NCBI RefSeq assembly: GCF_008704655.1
Contig: NZ_CP023688.1
Location: 6,950,001 to 7,014,000, forward strand
Source of the DNA: Streptomyces rimosus
GTDB lineage: Bacteria; Actinomycetota; Actinomycetes; Streptomycetales; Streptomycetaceae
Direction of reading: 5' to 3'
Length of the DNA: 64,000 nucleotides
Shown here: in pieces, positions 1-10,190 of the stretch
Position numbering within the stretch: position 1 is the first letter of the stretch
Layout: every line of letters begins with the position of its first letter
Notes under the pieces: generated by a model
Database searches by the model: none
What the model was told of the DNA's origin: nothing
The model's input: the letters and a program-made list of their open reading frames with translations, nothing else
Position numbers and translations under genes: made by a program

Positions 1-772
1 CATCGACCACCCGACCTGGCACCTCACGCTGAACGGCGTCCTGGCCAAGTCCAGCAACATCGGCACCATCCTGGCCACCGAGCAGCTCGGCAAGACCCGT
101 AAGGAGGCCAACCAGGTGCTCTACTCCTACCTGCGCAAGTTCGGGATCGGAAAGCCCACCGGGCTCGGCTTCCCGGGCGAGACCGCGGGTCTGCTGGCCC
201 CGCCGCTGAAGTGGAGCACCTCGCAGCAGTACACCATCCCCTTCGGGCAGGGGCTGTCGCTCAACGCCGTCCAGGCCGCTTCGGTCTACTCGACCATCGC
301 CAACGGCGGCGAGCGGATCGCCCCCACGCTCGTACGGGGCAGTACGGGCCCGGACGGCCACTACCAGGCCGCGCCGAAGCCGGAGAAGACCCGGGTGGTC
401 AGCGAGAAGACCGCCAGGACACTGGCCACCATGCTCGAATCGGTGGTCGACGACAAGGAGGGCACCGGCGCCAAGGCGAAGATCGACGGGTACCGCGTCG
501 GCGGCAAGACCGGCACGTCCAACCGGGTGGACCCGAAGACCGGCCGCTACCACGGCTACACCGCATCCTTCGCCGGGTTCGCGCCCGCCGACCAGCCCCG
601 TATCACCGTCTACTGCGCCGTCCAGAACCCGACGAAGGGCAGCTACTTCGGCGGCCAGGTATGCGGCCCGATCTACCAGCAGGTCATGGAGTTCGCGCTC
701 AAGACGCTCCAGGTCCCGCCGAGCGGCGCCCAGCCCCCGCGCCTGCCCGTCACCTTCAAGCCAGGCGAATGA
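1..772 (+). CDS. ftsI: Penicillin-binding protein FtsI (PbpB), 3' part only
   Basis: C-terminal part of a class B penicillin-binding protein, the septal peptidoglycan transpeptidase. The reading frame is open from base 2, so the gene starts upstream of the window. Visible transpeptidase motifs are SSN (about residue 17 of the visible part, in AKSSNIGT) and KTGTS (in GGKTGTSNR). The active-site SxxK motif lies outside the window. The stop overlaps an in-frame ATG of murE (ATGA at 769-772), and the order ftsI-murE-murF-mraY is the usual division/cell-wall order. Family assignment is firm; the N-terminal half cannot be judged. Confidence 0.95.
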   Translation, partial: IDHPTWHLTLNGVLAKSSNIGTILATEQLGKTRKEANQVLYSYLRKFGIGKPTGLGFPGETAGLLAPPLKWSTSQQYTIPFGQGLSLNAVQAASVYSTIANGGERIAPTLVRGSTGPDGHYQAAPKPEKTRVVSEKTARTLATMLESVVDDKEGTGAKAKIDGYRVGGKTGTSNRVDPKTGRYHGYTASFAGFAPADQPRITVYCAVQNPTKGSYFGGQVCGPIYQQVMEFALKTLQVPPSGAQPPRLPVTFKPGE

Positions 773-789
773 AAACGAGGCAGGCCGCC

Positions 790-2502
790 GTGACGACCAT
801 CACCCCCGACCCCGGGAACCGCTCCGGGACCCGGCCCTCACTTCGCCCCGAGGGCGCCGCGCCCGGTACGCTCACCGCCGTGTCACACGCTGATCAGTCC
901 CACAACGCCCAGAAGGACGCCGCCGGGAAATTCCCGGGAGCGCCCCGCCCAGAGCGGGTCCGTCCCACCCCCCTGACGGACCTCGCCGAGCAGTTGGGCA
1001 CCTCGGTGCCGGCCGCGGCGGACGCCGCCGATACCGCCGTCACCGGCATCACCCACGACTCACGGGCCGTGCGCCCCGGTGACGTCTACGCCGCGCTGCC
1101 CGGTGCCCGCTTCCACGGCGCCGACTTCGCGGGCCAGGCGGCCGACCTCGGCGCCGCGGCGGTCCTGACCGACCCGGCGGGCCGTGAGCGCGCCGCCGCC
1201 ACCGGACTGCCCGTCCTGGTCGTGGACGAGCCGCGGGCCCGGATGGGCGCGCTCGCCGTCTCGATCTACGGGGACCCGGGCCAGGACCTCCTCCAGATCG
1301 GCATCACCGGCACCTCCGGCAAGACCACCACCGCGTACCTGATCGACGGCGGGCTGCGGGCCGCCGCCGAGAAGTCCGGCGGCGGGAAGACGGGGCTCAT
1401 CGGCACCGTCGAGTCCCGTATCGGCGACGAGCGCCTGAAGTCCGAGCGCACCACCCCCGAGGCCACCGACCTCCAGGCGCTGTTCGCCGTCATGCGCGAG
1501 CGCGGCGTGCGCGCGGTGACCATGGAGGTCTCCAGCCACGCGCTGGTCCTCGGCCGCGTCGACGGCTGCGTCTTCGACGTCGCGATCTTCAACAACCTCA
1601 GCCCGGAGCACATGGAGTTCCACTCCGGGATGGAGGACTACTTCCAGGCCAAGGCCCAGCTGTTCACCAAGGCCCGCAGCAAGGCCGGCGTGGTCAACAT
1701 CGACGACGAGTACGGCAAGCGGCTGGCCGCCGGCGAGTCCGAGGTGCCGGTCACCACGTTCTCCGCCGAGGGCCACCCGGACGCCGACTGGCGCGCCGCC
1801 GACGTCGAGGTCGGCGCGCTCGGCTCCACCTTCACCGTGCTGGGCCCCGACGGCGTGTCCGTACGGGCCGCCGCGCCCATCCCGGGCCCCTTCAACGTCG
1901 CCAACGCGCTGGCCGCCATCACGGCCCTGGCCGTGGCCGGCGTGGACCCGCAGACCGCCGCCGACGGCGTCGCCGCGGTGCCCGGCGTCCCCGGCCGCCT
2001 GGAGCGCGTGGACGCCGGCCAGAAGTACCTGGCGGTCGTCGACTACGCCCACAAGACCGACGCGGTCGAATCGGTGCTGCGCGCCCTGCGCAAGGTCACC
2101 GAGGGCCGTATCCACGCCGTGCTGGGCTGCGGCGGCGACCGCGACCCGCACAAGCGCAAGCCGATGGGCGCGGCGGTCGCCCGCCTCGCCGACACCGCCG
2201 TACTGACCTCCGACAACCCCCGCGGCGAGGACCCCCTCGCGATCCTCGCCACCATGCTCGCGGGCGCCGCCGAGGTGCCCGTCCACGAGCGCGGCACCGT
2301 GCTGGTCGAGGAGGAGCGGGCCGCCGCCATCGCGGCCGCCGTGGCCCGCGCCGAGCCCGGCGACACCGTGATCGTCGCGGGCAAGGGCCACGAGCAGGGC
2401 CAGGACATCGCCGGAGTGGTCCGCTCCTTCGACGACCGACAGGTGCTGCGCCGGGCCATCGAGGCTTCGTTGAACTCGCAGCAGCCGAACCACCAGGGAT
2501 GA
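790..2502 (+). CDS. murE: UDP-N-acetylmuramyl-tripeptide synthetase MurE
   Basis: Cytoplasmic Mur ligase that adds the third stem-peptide residue (LL-diaminopimelate in Streptomyces) to UDP-MurNAc-L-Ala-D-Glu. The ATP loop GTSGKTTTAY and the diaminopimelate-recognition motif DNPR (in LTSDNPRGEDP) are present. The start is uncertain. I chose GTG 790 because GAGG at 777-780 is well placed. ATG 769, overlapping the ftsI stop, and GTG 880 are in-frame alternatives. The first 60 or so residues are low-complexity and look poorly conserved. 570 aa from 790. About 60 bases separate it from murF. Confidence 0.93.
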   Translation: MTTITPDPGNRSGTRPSLRPEGAAPGTLTAVSHADQSHNAQKDAAGKFPGAPRPERVRPTPLTDLAEQLGTSVPAAADAADTAVTGITHDSRAVRPGDVYAALPGARFHGADFAGQAADLGAAAVLTDPAGRERAAATGLPVLVVDEPRARMGALAVSIYGDPGQDLLQIGITGTSGKTTTAYLIDGGLRAAAEKSGGGKTGLIGTVESRIGDERLKSERTTPEATDLQALFAVMRERGVRAVTMEVSSHALVLGRVDGCVFDVAIFNNLSPEHMEFHSGMEDYFQAKAQLFTKARSKAGVVNIDDEYGKRLAAGESEVPVTTFSAEGHPDADWRAADVEVGALGSTFTVLGPDGVSVRAAAPIPGPFNVANALAAITALAVAGVDPQTAADGVAAVPGVPGRLERVDAGQKYLAVVDYAHKTDAVESVLRALRKVTEGRIHAVLGCGGDRDPHKRKPMGAAVARLADTAVLTSDNPRGEDPLAILATMLAGAAEVPVHERGTVLVEEERAAAIAAAVARAEPGDTVIVAGKGHEQGQDIAGVVRSFDDRQVLRRAIEASLNSQQPNHQG

Positions 2503-2564
2503 CACACCGCCATGCGCGCAAAACCCTTCGAATGGCATTTCCTGCCCACGGCCGGGGGTGAGAA

Positions 2565-3998
2565 GTGATCTCCCTGTCCCTCGCCGAGATCGCGAGCATC
2601 GTCGGCGGGCAGCAGCACGACATACCGGACCCGGAAGCCCGGGTCACCGGCCCCGTCGTGTTCGACTCCCGTGAGGTCCGCCCCGGCAGCCTCTTCGCGG
2701 CCTTCGCCGGCGAGCGCGTGGACGGCCACGACTACGCCGGGCGCGCCGTCGAGGCGGGCGCCGCGGCGGTCCTGGCCGCCCGCCCCGTCGGCGTTCCCGC
2801 GATCGTCGTGGACGACGTGGTCGCCGCCCTCGGCGCGCTGGCCCGCGCCGTCGTCGGCCGCCTGGGCACCAGCGTCGTCGGGCTGACCGGCTCGGCCGGC
2901 AAGACCAGCACCAAGGACCTGATCGGCCAGCTGCTGTCGCGCAGCGGGCCGACCGTGTGCCCGGTGGGCAACCTCAACAACGAGATCGGGCTGCCGGTGA
3001 CCGCGCTCCGCGCGGACGCCGACACCAAGTTCCTCGTCCTGGAGATGGGCGCCCGCGGCATCGGCCACATCCGCTACCTGGCGGAGCTGACCCCGCCGCG
3101 GATCGGCGTGGTGCTCAACGTCGGCTCCGCGCACATCGGCGAGTTCGGCGGCCGCGAGCAGATCGCCCAGGCCAAGGGCGAGCTGGTCGAGGTGCTGCCC
3201 ACCGCCGACGAGGGCGGCATCGCCGTACTGAACGCGGACGATCCGTACGTACGGGCCATGGCCTCGCGCACGAAGGCCCGCACGGTCTTCTTCGGCGAGT
3301 CCGCGGACGCCGCCGTACGTGCCGAGAATGTCCGGCTCACGGCGCTCGGACAGCCCTCCTTCACGCTTCACACACCCTCCGGGTGCAGCGACGTGACCAT
3401 GCGGCTGTACGGTGAGCACCACGTGTCGAACGCGCTTGCCGCGGCCGCCGTCGCCCATGAGTTGGGCATGCCCGTGGACGAGATCGCCGCCGCGCTCTCC
3501 GAAGCCGGCACGCTCTCCCGCTGGCGCATGGAGGTCACCGAGCGCGCGGACGGTGTGACGGTCGTCAACGACGCCTACAACGCGAACCCGGAATCGATGC
3601 GGGCGGCGCTTCGCGCGCTCGTGGCGATGGGCGAAGCCTCCAAGACAACGGGAGGCCGTACGTGGGCGGTGCTCGGTGAGATGGCCGAGCTCGGCGGGGA
3701 GTCACTCGCCGAACACGACGCGGTCGGGCGCCTGGTCGTCCGGCTCAACGTCAGCAAGCTCGTGGCGGTCGGCGGCAGGGAAGCGGCCTGGCTCGACATG
3801 GGCGCCAAGAACGAGGGTTCGTGGGGTGAGGAGTCGGTGCACGTGTCCGACGCGCAGGCGGCGATCGACCTGTTGCGCAGCGAGCTGCGGCCGGGTGACG
3901 TCGTGCTGGTGAAGGCGTCCCGGTCGGTCGGCCTGGAACGGGTCGCCGCGGCATTGCTGGACGACGACGGTGTCAAGGGCGGGGCCGCCACCCGATGA
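2565..3998 (+). CDS. murF: UDP-N-acetylmuramoyl-tripeptide--D-alanyl-D-alanine ligase MurF
   Basis: Adds D-Ala-D-Ala to the muramyl tripeptide in the cytoplasm, completing the pentapeptide precursor. 477 aa, normal family length. It has the Mur ligase P-loop [10 protein letters not shown] near residue 109, then the central domain with [10 protein letters not shown], then the C-terminal domain. The GTG start has GGGGGTGAG just upstream. Its stop overlaps the mraY start (ATGA at 3995-3998), so the two are probably translationally coupled. Confidence 0.95.
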   Translation: MISLSLAEIASIVGGQQHDIPDPEARVTGPVVFDSREVRPGSLFAAFAGERVDGHDYAGRAVEAGAAAVLAARPVGVPAIVVDDVVAALGALARAVVGRLGTSVVGLTGSAGKTSTKDLIGQLLSRSGPTVCPVGNLNNEIGLPVTALRADADTKFLVLEMGARGIGHIRYLAELTPPRIGVVLNVGSAHIGEFGGREQIAQAKGELVEVLPTADEGGIAVLNADDPYVRAMASRTKARTVFFGESADAAVRAENVRLTALGQPSFTLHTPSGCSDVTMRLYGEHHVSNALAAAAVAHELGMPVDEIAAALSEAGTLSRWRMEVTERADGVTVVNDAYNANPESMRAALRALVAMGEASKTTGGRTWAVLGEMAELGGESLAEHDAVGRLVVRLNVSKLVAVGGREAAWLDMGAKNEGSWGEESVHVSDAQAAIDLLRSELRPGDVVLVKASRSVGLERVAAALLDDDGVKGGAATR

Positions 3999-5068
3999 AC
4001 ACGATGAAGCAGATCCTCTTCTCCGGAATGATCGGGCTCTTCCTGACCCTGATCGGCACCCCGCTGCTGATCAAGCTGCTGGCCAGGAAGGGGTACGGGC
4101 AGTACATCCGCGACGACGGCCCGCGCGACCACCACAGCAAGCGCGGTACGCCCACCATGGGCGGTATCGCCTTCATCCTGGCCACGCTCATCGCGTATGC
4201 GCTGACCAAGGTCATCACCAGCAGCGACCCCAGCTTCTCGGGTGTGCTGGTGCTGTTCCTGATGGCCGGCATGGGCCTGGTGGGCTTCCTCGACGACTAC
4301 ATCAAGATCGTCAAGCAGCGGTCGCTGGGTCTGCGGGCCAAGGCCAAGATGGCCGGCCAGCTGATCGTCGGCATCGCCTTCGCGGTGCTCTCGCTGCAGT
4401 TCGCCGACCTGCGCGGCCAGACCCCGGCCTCCGACCGGCTCTCCTTCACCCAGGACTTCGGCTGGCAGATCGGCCCGGTGCTCTTCGTCATCTGGGCGCT
4501 GTTCATGATCCTGGCGATGTCCAACGGCGTGAACCTCACCGACGGCCTGGACGGCCTGGCCACCGGCGCCTCGGTGATGGTCTTCGGCGCGTACACCTTC
4601 ATCGGCATCTGGCAGTACCAGGAGTCCTGCGCCAACCAGATCAGCGCCGGACCGGCCTGTTACGAGGTGCGCGACCCGCTCGACCTGGCGGTCGTCGCCT
4701 CCGCCCTGATGGGCGCCTGTTTCGGCTTCCTGTGGTGGAACACCTCGCCCGCCAAGATCTTCATGGGTGACACCGGCTCGCTGGCCCTGGGCGGCGCGCT
4801 GGCGGGCCTGGCCATCTGCTCCCGTACGGAGCTGCTGATGGCCGTGCTCGGCGGCCTGTTCGTCCTGATCACCATGTCGGTGGTCATCCAGGTCGGCTCC
4901 TTCCGGCTCACCGGCAAGCGGGTCTTCCGGATGGCGCCGCTCCAGCACCACTTCGAATTGAAGGGGTGGTCCGAAGTCCTTGTCGTGGTCCGGTTCTGGA
5001 TCATCCAGGGCATGTGCGTGATCGTCGGTCTGGGCATCTTCTACGGCGGCTGGCAGGCGGCCAAGTGA
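3995..5068 (+). CDS. mraY: Phospho-MurNAc-pentapeptide transferase MraY
   Basis: Integral membrane enzyme that transfers phospho-MurNAc-pentapeptide to undecaprenyl phosphate, making lipid I. 357 aa with about ten hydrophobic segments. The catalytic region FLDDYIKI and the signature [12 protein letters not shown] are both present, as is a HHFELKG-type motif near the C-terminus. It overlaps murF upstream by ATGA and murD downstream by GTGA (5065-5068), so it sits inside a tightly coupled run. Confidence 0.96.
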   Translation: MNTMKQILFSGMIGLFLTLIGTPLLIKLLARKGYGQYIRDDGPRDHHSKRGTPTMGGIAFILATLIAYALTKVITSSDPSFSGVLVLFLMAGMGLVGFLDDYIKIVKQRSLGLRAKAKMAGQLIVGIAFAVLSLQFADLRGQTPASDRLSFTQDFGWQIGPVLFVIWALFMILAMSNGVNLTDGLDGLATGASVMVFGAYTFIGIWQYQESCANQISAGPACYEVRDPLDLAVVASALMGACFGFLWWNTSPAKIFMGDTGSLALGGALAGLAICSRTELLMAVLGGLFVLITMSVVIQVGSFRLTGKRVFRMAPLQHHFELKGWSEVLVVVRFWIIQGMCVIVGLGIFYGGWQAAK

Positions 5069-6495
5069 GTGCCCTGGACCTCGCCGGACAGCAGGTGACC
5101 GTGGCCGGCCTCGGTGTGAGCGGCGTCCCCGCCGCCCGCGCCCTGGCCGGCCTCGGCGCCGTCGTCACCGTCGTCAACGGCAGCGACGGCGAGCGGGAGC
5201 GCGCCCAGGCCGCGCCCCTGGAGGAGCTGGGAATCACCGTCCGCCTCGGCGACGGTGACACGCTCCCGGAGGGCACCGACCTGGTCGTCACCACCCCCGG
5301 CTGGAAGCCCACCAGCCCGCTCTTCCAGGCCGCCGAGGCGGCCGGCGTCCCCGTATGGGGCGATGTGGAGCTGGCCTGGCGGTTGCGTGAGCCCCGTGCG
5401 GGAAAACCAGCTCCGCCCTGGCTCGCGGTCACCGGCACCAACGGCAAGACCACGACCGTACGGATGCTCGCCGCCATCCTGGAGGCCGAGGGGCTGCGCA
5501 CCGCCGCCGTCGGCAACATCGGCGTCCCCCTGGTGGACGTGGTGCTCTCCGACGAGCCGTATGACGTCCTCGCCGTCGAGCTCTCCAGCTACCAGCTGCA
5601 CTGGGCGCCCTCCGTACGCGCCCACTCCGCCACCGTCCTCAACCTGGCCCCGGACCACCTCGACTGGCACGGCTCCATGGAGGCGTACGCCGCCGACAAG
5701 GGCCGCATCTACGAGGGCAACACCGTGGCCTGCGTCTACAACGTCGCCGACAAGGCCACCGAGGACCTGGTGCGCGAGGCCGACGTCGAGGAGGGCTGCC
5801 GCGCCATCGGCTTCACCCTCGGCACCCCGGGCCCCTCGCAGCTGGGCGTCGTCGAGGGCATCCTCGTCGACCGCGCCTTCGTCGAGAACCGGCACAAGCA
5901 GGCGCAGGAACTCGCCGAGGTCTCGGACGTGACGCCCGCGGCCCCGCACAACATCGCCAACGCGCTCGCCGCCGCGGCCCTCGCCCGCGCCTTCGGCGTG
6001 CGCCCCCAGTCCGTACGGGACGGCCTGCGCGCCTTCCACCCGGACGCGCACCGCATCGAGCGCGTCGCGGACATCGCCGGGGTCGCGTACGTGGACGACT
6101 CCAAGGCCACCAACACCCACGCCACCGAGGCGTCGTTGGCGGCGTACGAGCACATCGTCTGGATCGCCGGCGGCCTGGCCAAGGGCGCCACCTTCGACGA
6201 ACTCGTACAGAAGTCGGCCGGCCGGCTGCGCGGCGCGGTCCTGATCGGCGCCGACCGGGGGCTCATTCGGGAGGCCCTGGCGCGACACGCGCCGGATGTG
6301 CCGGTGGTCGACCTCGACCGGACCGACACTGGGGCGATGTCCGAAGCCGTCCGGGAAGCCGCCCGCCTGGCCCGGCCGGGCGATACCGTCCTGCTGGCCC
6401 CGGCCTGCGCCTCGATGGACATGTACCTGAACTACAACAAGCGGGGCGAAGCCTTCGCCGACGCGGTCCGCACGCTGGCCGCTCAGGAACAGTAG
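5065..6495 (+). CDS. murD: UDP-N-acetylmuramoyl-L-alanine--D-glutamate ligase MurD
   Basis: Cytoplasmic ligase that adds D-Glu to UDP-MurNAc-L-Ala. 476 aa from GTG 5065, which overlaps the mraY stop; the open frame runs further upstream, but the N-terminus [17 protein letters not shown] fits the family. P-loop [11 protein letters not shown] lies near residue 128. The Mur ligase C-terminal signature ([11 protein letters not shown], then [14 protein letters not shown]) is present. MurC, which acts one step earlier, is not in this cluster. Confidence 0.95.
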   Translation: MSALDLAGQQVTVAGLGVSGVPAARALAGLGAVVTVVNGSDGERERAQAAPLEELGITVRLGDGDTLPEGTDLVVTTPGWKPTSPLFQAAEAAGVPVWGDVELAWRLREPRAGKPAPPWLAVTGTNGKTTTVRMLAAILEAEGLRTAAVGNIGVPLVDVVLSDEPYDVLAVELSSYQLHWAPSVRAHSATVLNLAPDHLDWHGSMEAYAADKGRIYEGNTVACVYNVADKATEDLVREADVEEGCRAIGFTLGTPGPSQLGVVEGILVDRAFVENRHKQAQELAEVSDVTPAAPHNIANALAAAALARAFGVRPQSVRDGLRAFHPDAHRIERVADIAGVAYVDDSKATNTHATEASLAAYEHIVWIAGGLAKGATFDELVQKSAGRLRGAVLIGADRGLIREALARHAPDVPVVDLDRTDTGAMSEAVREAARLARPGDTVLLAPACASMDMYLNYNKRGEAFADAVRTLAAQEQ

Positions 6496-6556
6496 TCCGT
6501 ACGTCCCCGCCGCCGTCGAGGACGCACGGCGCAGCGCACCTGTGGAGGGGACGACG

Positions 6557-7897
6557 ATGACGGCCCGATCGGCGAAGGCGGCGCCGCCGCGCCCGGCCCG
6601 GCGCACCGGCTTCGGCCCGCGCCCGGCGCGCGGCGGCGGCCCCCGCACCCCGCGGGGGCCGTACACCCGGCTCAGACGGGCCTGGGACCGGCCGCTGACC
6701 GCCTACTACCTGGTGGTCGGCGGCAGTCTGCTGATCACCGTGCTCGGTCTGGTGATGGTCTACTCGGCCTCCCAGATCAAGGCGCTCCAGCTCGGGCTGG
6801 CGCCGACGTACTTCTTCCGCAAGCAGCTGCTCGCGGCGGTGCTCGGCGGCATCCTGATGCTGGTGGCGGCCCGGATGACGGTCCGGGTGCACCGCACCCT
6901 GGCCTATCCGCTGCTGGCCGTCTCGGTCTTCTTGATGACCCTGGTGCAGATCCCCGGGATAGGGGTCGCGGTCAACGGCAACCAGAACTGGATCAACCTG
7001 GGCGGCCCCTTCCAGATGCAGCCCAGCGAGTTCGGCAAGCTGGCGCTGGTCCTGTGGGGTGCCGACCTGCTGGCCCGCAAGCAGGACAAGAAGCTGCTGA
7101 TGCAGTGGAAGCACCTGCTGGTGCCGCTGATCCCGGTGGCCTTCCTGCTGCTCGGCCTGATCATGCTCGGCGGCGACATGGGCACCGCCATCATCCTGAC
7201 CGCGATCCTCTTCGGGCTGCTGTGGCTGGCCGGCGCCCCCACCCGGCTCTTCGTGGGCGTGCTCGGCGCCGCCACCGTGATAGGGGCGCTGCTGATCAAG
7301 ACCAGCGCCAACCGGATGGCCCGGCTCGCCTGCATCGGCGCGACCGATCCGGGACCGCAGGACCAGTGCTGGCAGGCCGTGCACGGCATCTACGCGCTGG
7401 CCTCCGGCGGATTCTTCGGTTCGGGGCTCGGCGCCAGTATGGAAAAATGGGGTGAACTCCCTGAACCGCACACCGACTTCATCTTCGCCATCACCGGGGA
7501 GGAACTGGGGCTTGCGGGGACGCTGTCGGTGCTCGCCCTCTTCGCGGCTCTAGGCTATGCGGGTATCCGCGTGGCCGGACGCACGGAGGATCCCTTCGTG
7601 AGGTACGCAGCGGGAGGCGTGACCACCTGGATCACGGCCCAGGCCGTGATCAACATCGGTGCGGTGCTCGGTCTGTTGCCGATCGCCGGGGTCCCGCTGC
7701 CGCTGTTCTCCTTCGGGGGCTCCGCCCTGCTGCCGACGATGTTCGCCATCGGTCTGCTGATCGCCTTCGCGCGTGACGAGCCCGCTGCACGGGCGGCACT
7801 GGCCATGCGGCAGCCTGTTTTCGGCAGGAAACTGGCTGGGGTGAGACGGAAGACGATGAGACGGCGCGTCAAGAAGCGGCCGTCCGGAGAGCGGTGA
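6557..7897 (+). CDS. ftsW: Division-specific SEDS glycosyltransferase FtsW
   Basis: Polytopic SEDS-family protein that polymerises septal peptidoglycan with its partner FtsI. The start ATG 6557 was chosen over GTG 6542 because GGAGGGG at 6545-6550 is a well-placed ribosome binding site. 446 aa. The cytoplasmic N-terminus of about 45 residues is Arg/Pro-rich, followed by about ten membrane segments. The SEDS motifs NLGGPFQMQPSEFGK and GEELGL are visible. The C-terminal tail is very basic (RRKTMRRRVKKR). Confidence 0.94.
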   Translation: MTARSAKAAPPRPARRTGFGPRPARGGGPRTPRGPYTRLRRAWDRPLTAYYLVVGGSLLITVLGLVMVYSASQIKALQLGLAPTYFFRKQLLAAVLGGILMLVAARMTVRVHRTLAYPLLAVSVFLMTLVQIPGIGVAVNGNQNWINLGGPFQMQPSEFGKLALVLWGADLLARKQDKKLLMQWKHLLVPLIPVAFLLLGLIMLGGDMGTAIILTAILFGLLWLAGAPTRLFVGVLGAATVIGALLIKTSANRMARLACIGATDPGPQDQCWQAVHGIYALASGGFFGSGLGASMEKWGELPEPHTDFIFAITGEELGLAGTLSVLALFAALGYAGIRVAGRTEDPFVRYAAGGVTTWITAQAVINIGAVLGLLPIAGVPLPLFSFGGSALLPTMFAIGLLIAFARDEPAARAALAMRQPVFGRKLAGVRRKTMRRRVKKRPSGER

Positions 7898-7903
7898 ATT
7901 TCG

Positions 7904-8989
7904 GTGCATGTCGTACTCGCCGGTGGGGGGACCGCCGGCCACATCGAGCCCGCGCTCGCCCTCGCGGACGCCCTGCGCAGGCAGGACCCGACCGTGGGGA
8001 TCACGGCACTCGGCACGGAGAAGGGGCTGGAGACCCGGCTGGTGCCGGAGCGGGGCTATGAGCTGGGCCTGATTCCGGCCGTACCGCTGCCGCGCAAGCC
8101 CACGCCCGAACTGATCACCGTCCCCGGGCGGCTGCGCGGCACGATCAAGGCCGCCGAGCAGATCCTGGAGCGCACCAAGGCGGACTGCGTCGTCGGCTTC
8201 GGCGGCTATGTCGCGCTGCCCGGCTACCTGGCCGCCAAGCGGCGCGGGGTGCCGATCATCGTGCACGAGGCGAACGCCCGCCCCGGGCTGGCCAACAAGA
8301 TCGGCTCGCGCTACGCCAAGTACGTCGCGGTCAGCACGCCGGACAGCAAGCTGCGCGACGCCCGGTACGTGGGCATCCCGCTGCGCCGCTCCATCGCGAC
8401 CCTGGACCGGGCCGCGGTCCGCCCCGAGGCCCGGGCCGCCTTCGGGCTGGACCCCAACCTGCCGACGCTGCTGGTCTCCGGCGGCTCGCAGGGCGCCCGG
8501 CGGCTGAACGAGGTCATCCAGGCCGCGGTGCCCGCGCTCCAGCGCTCCGGCATCCAGGTGCTGCACGCGGTCGGCCCGAAGAATGAAATGCCGCATGTGG
8601 ACAACATGCCCGGGATGCCCCCGTATGTACCGGTACCGTACGTGGACCGGATGGACCTCGCGTACGCCGCGGCCGACATGATGCTCTGCCGCGCGGGCGC
8701 GATGACCGTCGCCGAACTGTCCGCCGTCGGGCTGCCCGCCGCCTACGTCCCGCTGCCCATCGGCAACGGCGAACAGCGGCTGAACGCCCAGCCGGTGGTC
8801 AACGCCGGCGGCGGCCTGCTGATCGACGACGCGCAGCTGACGCCCGAGTGGGTGCAGAGCCAGGTGCTCCCGGTGCTCGCCGACCCGCACCGGCTGTACG
8901 AGATGTCCCGCGCGGCGTCCGAGTTCGGCCGCAGGGACGCGGACGAGCTGCTGGTCGGGATGGTGTACGAGGCGGTCGCCGGCCGCTGA
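7904..8989 (+). CDS. murG: Lipid II synthase MurG
   Basis: Membrane-associated GT-B glycosyltransferase that adds GlcNAc to lipid I. 361 aa, family-typical. The N-terminal glycine-rich loop [14 protein letters not shown] starts at about residue 7, GFGGY follows near residue 105, and the UDP-GlcNAc-binding region [15 protein letters not shown] is in the C-terminal domain. The GTG start lies 6 bases after the ftsW stop. In mycobacteria and corynebacteria murC follows; here ftsQ follows directly, which is the Streptomyces arrangement. Confidence 0.96.
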   Translation: MHVVLAGGGTAGHIEPALALADALRRQDPTVGITALGTEKGLETRLVPERGYELGLIPAVPLPRKPTPELITVPGRLRGTIKAAEQILERTKADCVVGFGGYVALPGYLAAKRRGVPIIVHEANARPGLANKIGSRYAKYVAVSTPDSKLRDARYVGIPLRRSIATLDRAAVRPEARAAFGLDPNLPTLLVSGGSQGARRLNEVIQAAVPALQRSGIQVLHAVGPKNEMPHVDNMPGMPPYVPVPYVDRMDLAYAAADMMLCRAGAMTVAELSAVGLPAAYVPLPIGNGEQRLNAQPVVNAGGGLLIDDAQLTPEWVQSQVLPVLADPHRLYEMSRAASEFGRRDADELLVGMVYEAVAGR

Positions 8990-9049
8990 CGGAAAAGTGC
9001 GGCGCCGCCCCGGGCACACCCCGGGGCGGCGGCCGGAAGGAGAGGGAGC

Positions 9050-9916
9050 GTGGCCGGACCGACGACCGCTCGGCGCGGTGAGAAGAAGCCCGCGCGCTCC
9101 CGCCCGCCCGCTTCCGGCAGATCCGGCGGCTCCAGCGGCGGCGGAGGCAAGAAGTCCGGAAAGTCGTCCGGCCCGAAGAACGGCCGGTTCGCGCCGCGCG
9201 GCGGGTTCCGGCTGCCGTCCCGCCGCGTCCTGATCATCACACTGGCCGGCGCCGTGCTGCTGGCCGGCTTCGGCGCCTGGGCCCTGTACGGCTCCACCTG
9301 GCTGCGTACGGAGTCGGTCAAGGCCACCGGTACCGGGGTTCTGACGGAGGATGAGGTCGTACGGGCCGCCGCGGTCCCGATGGACACCCCCCTCGCCTCC
9401 GTGGACAAGAGGGCCATCGCCGAGCGGCTGCGCGCGAAACTCCCGCGCATCAAGTCCGTTGAGGTGTCCCGCTCCTGGCCGCACACGGTCAGCTTGAAAG
9501 TGACCGAAAGGCAGCCGGAACTCCTTATTCAAACGGGCGGAAAGTTCGTCGAAGTGGACGCCGAAGGCATCCGTTTCGCCACCGTCACCACCGCCCCGAA
9601 GGGCGTTCCGCTTCTGGAAATGGCCGTACGCGACAGCCCGAGCCTGAAGCGGTTCGGTCCCGACCGGATCCGCGCCGCGGCCGCGACCGTCGTCGCCGCC
9701 CTGCCCAAGGCGGTTCACCAGGACGTTCGTACCGTTCAGGTGCGCTCCTACGACTCCATCACGCTGCGGCTGACACATGGCCGTACCGTCGTCTGGGGGA
9801 GCGAGGAACGCAGTACGGCCAAGGCCAAGGTGCTCACTGCCGCCCTGAAAGCGGCGCGTGACGCGCGCCACTTCGATGTGAGTGTGCCCACCGCACCCGC
9901 GGTGTCCGGGAGTTGA
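9050..9916 (+). CDS. ftsQ: Cell division protein FtsQ
   Basis: Bitopic divisome protein linking septal synthesis enzymes. 288 aa. The cytoplasmic N-terminus of about 58 residues is very rich in Lys, Arg, Gly and Ser. One membrane segment (ILIITLAGAVLLAGFGAWAL, about 61-82) is followed by a POTRA domain (WLRTESVKATGTGVL onward) and the FtsQ-type beta domain. GTG 9050 is preceded by GGAAGGAGAGGGAGC, a strong ribosome binding site. Followed by a 274-bp leader region rather than ftsA, which actinomycetes lack. Confidence 0.94.
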   Translation: MAGPTTARRGEKKPARSRPPASGRSGGSSGGGGKKSGKSSGPKNGRFAPRGGFRLPSRRVLIITLAGAVLLAGFGAWALYGSTWLRTESVKATGTGVLTEDEVVRAAAVPMDTPLASVDKRAIAERLRAKLPRIKSVEVSRSWPHTVSLKVTERQPELLIQTGGKFVEVDAEGIRFATVTTAPKGVPLLEMAVRDSPSLKRFGPDRIRAAAATVVAALPKAVHQDVRTVQVRSYDSITLRLTHGRTVVWGSEERSTAKAKVLTAALKAARDARHFDVSVPTAPAVSGS

Positions 9917-10006
9917 CGTGCGTACCCGCAGGCCAGCACCCTGGATGGCTACCACTATGGGTGATCACATAGGGTGAAAAGAAAAACGGGAGGTTCGGCG
10001 TGTTCG

Positions 10007-10036
10007 TTGAACGTGCGCCACTTGTCGACTTAGTGT
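10007..10036 (+). promoter_or_regulatory. Candidate ftsZ promoter
   Basis: TTGAAC at 10007-10012, a 17-18 base spacer, and TTAGTG/TAGTGT at 10030-10036 give a plausible sigma-70-type promoter in the ftsQ-ftsZ gap, about 155 bases before the ftsZ start. Streptomyces ftsZ is known to be served by several promoters in this gap, one of them sporulation-controlled; which one this corresponds to cannot be told here. A shorter inverted repeat (CTATG/CATAG, about 9954-9971) lies upstream and could be an operator. Confidence 0.45.
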
Positions 10037-10072
10037 CTCGTTCCAAAGAGTCCCAGGAACACAGGCACTGGT

Positions 10073-10097
10073 AACCCTAAACTTCAGCGTTAGGGTT
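10073..10097 (+). promoter_or_regulatory. Inverted repeat in the ftsZ leader
   Basis: AACCCTAA (10073-10080) and TTAGGGTT (10090-10097) are a perfect 8-bp inverted repeat around a 9-base spacer, in the untranslated leader of ftsZ. It is AT-rich compared with its surroundings and lies downstream of the candidate promoter, so it may be an operator or an RNA hairpin. A second GC-rich hairpin (CCGCACC/GGTGCGG, 10140-10155) follows. Function not known to me. Confidence 0.5.
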
Positions 10098-10190
10098 CGG
10101 GTCGGCACAACGAACCGTCCCATCGGCATCAGTCGGCGACCGCACCCCGGTGCGGCGGCGACACGTAACTCGAGGCGAGAGGCCTTCGAC

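Noticed and set aside
8990..9049. Expected place of murC between murG and ftsQ
   Set aside because: The gap is only 60 bases with a ribosome binding site for ftsQ; murC is not present and this is normal for the genus.
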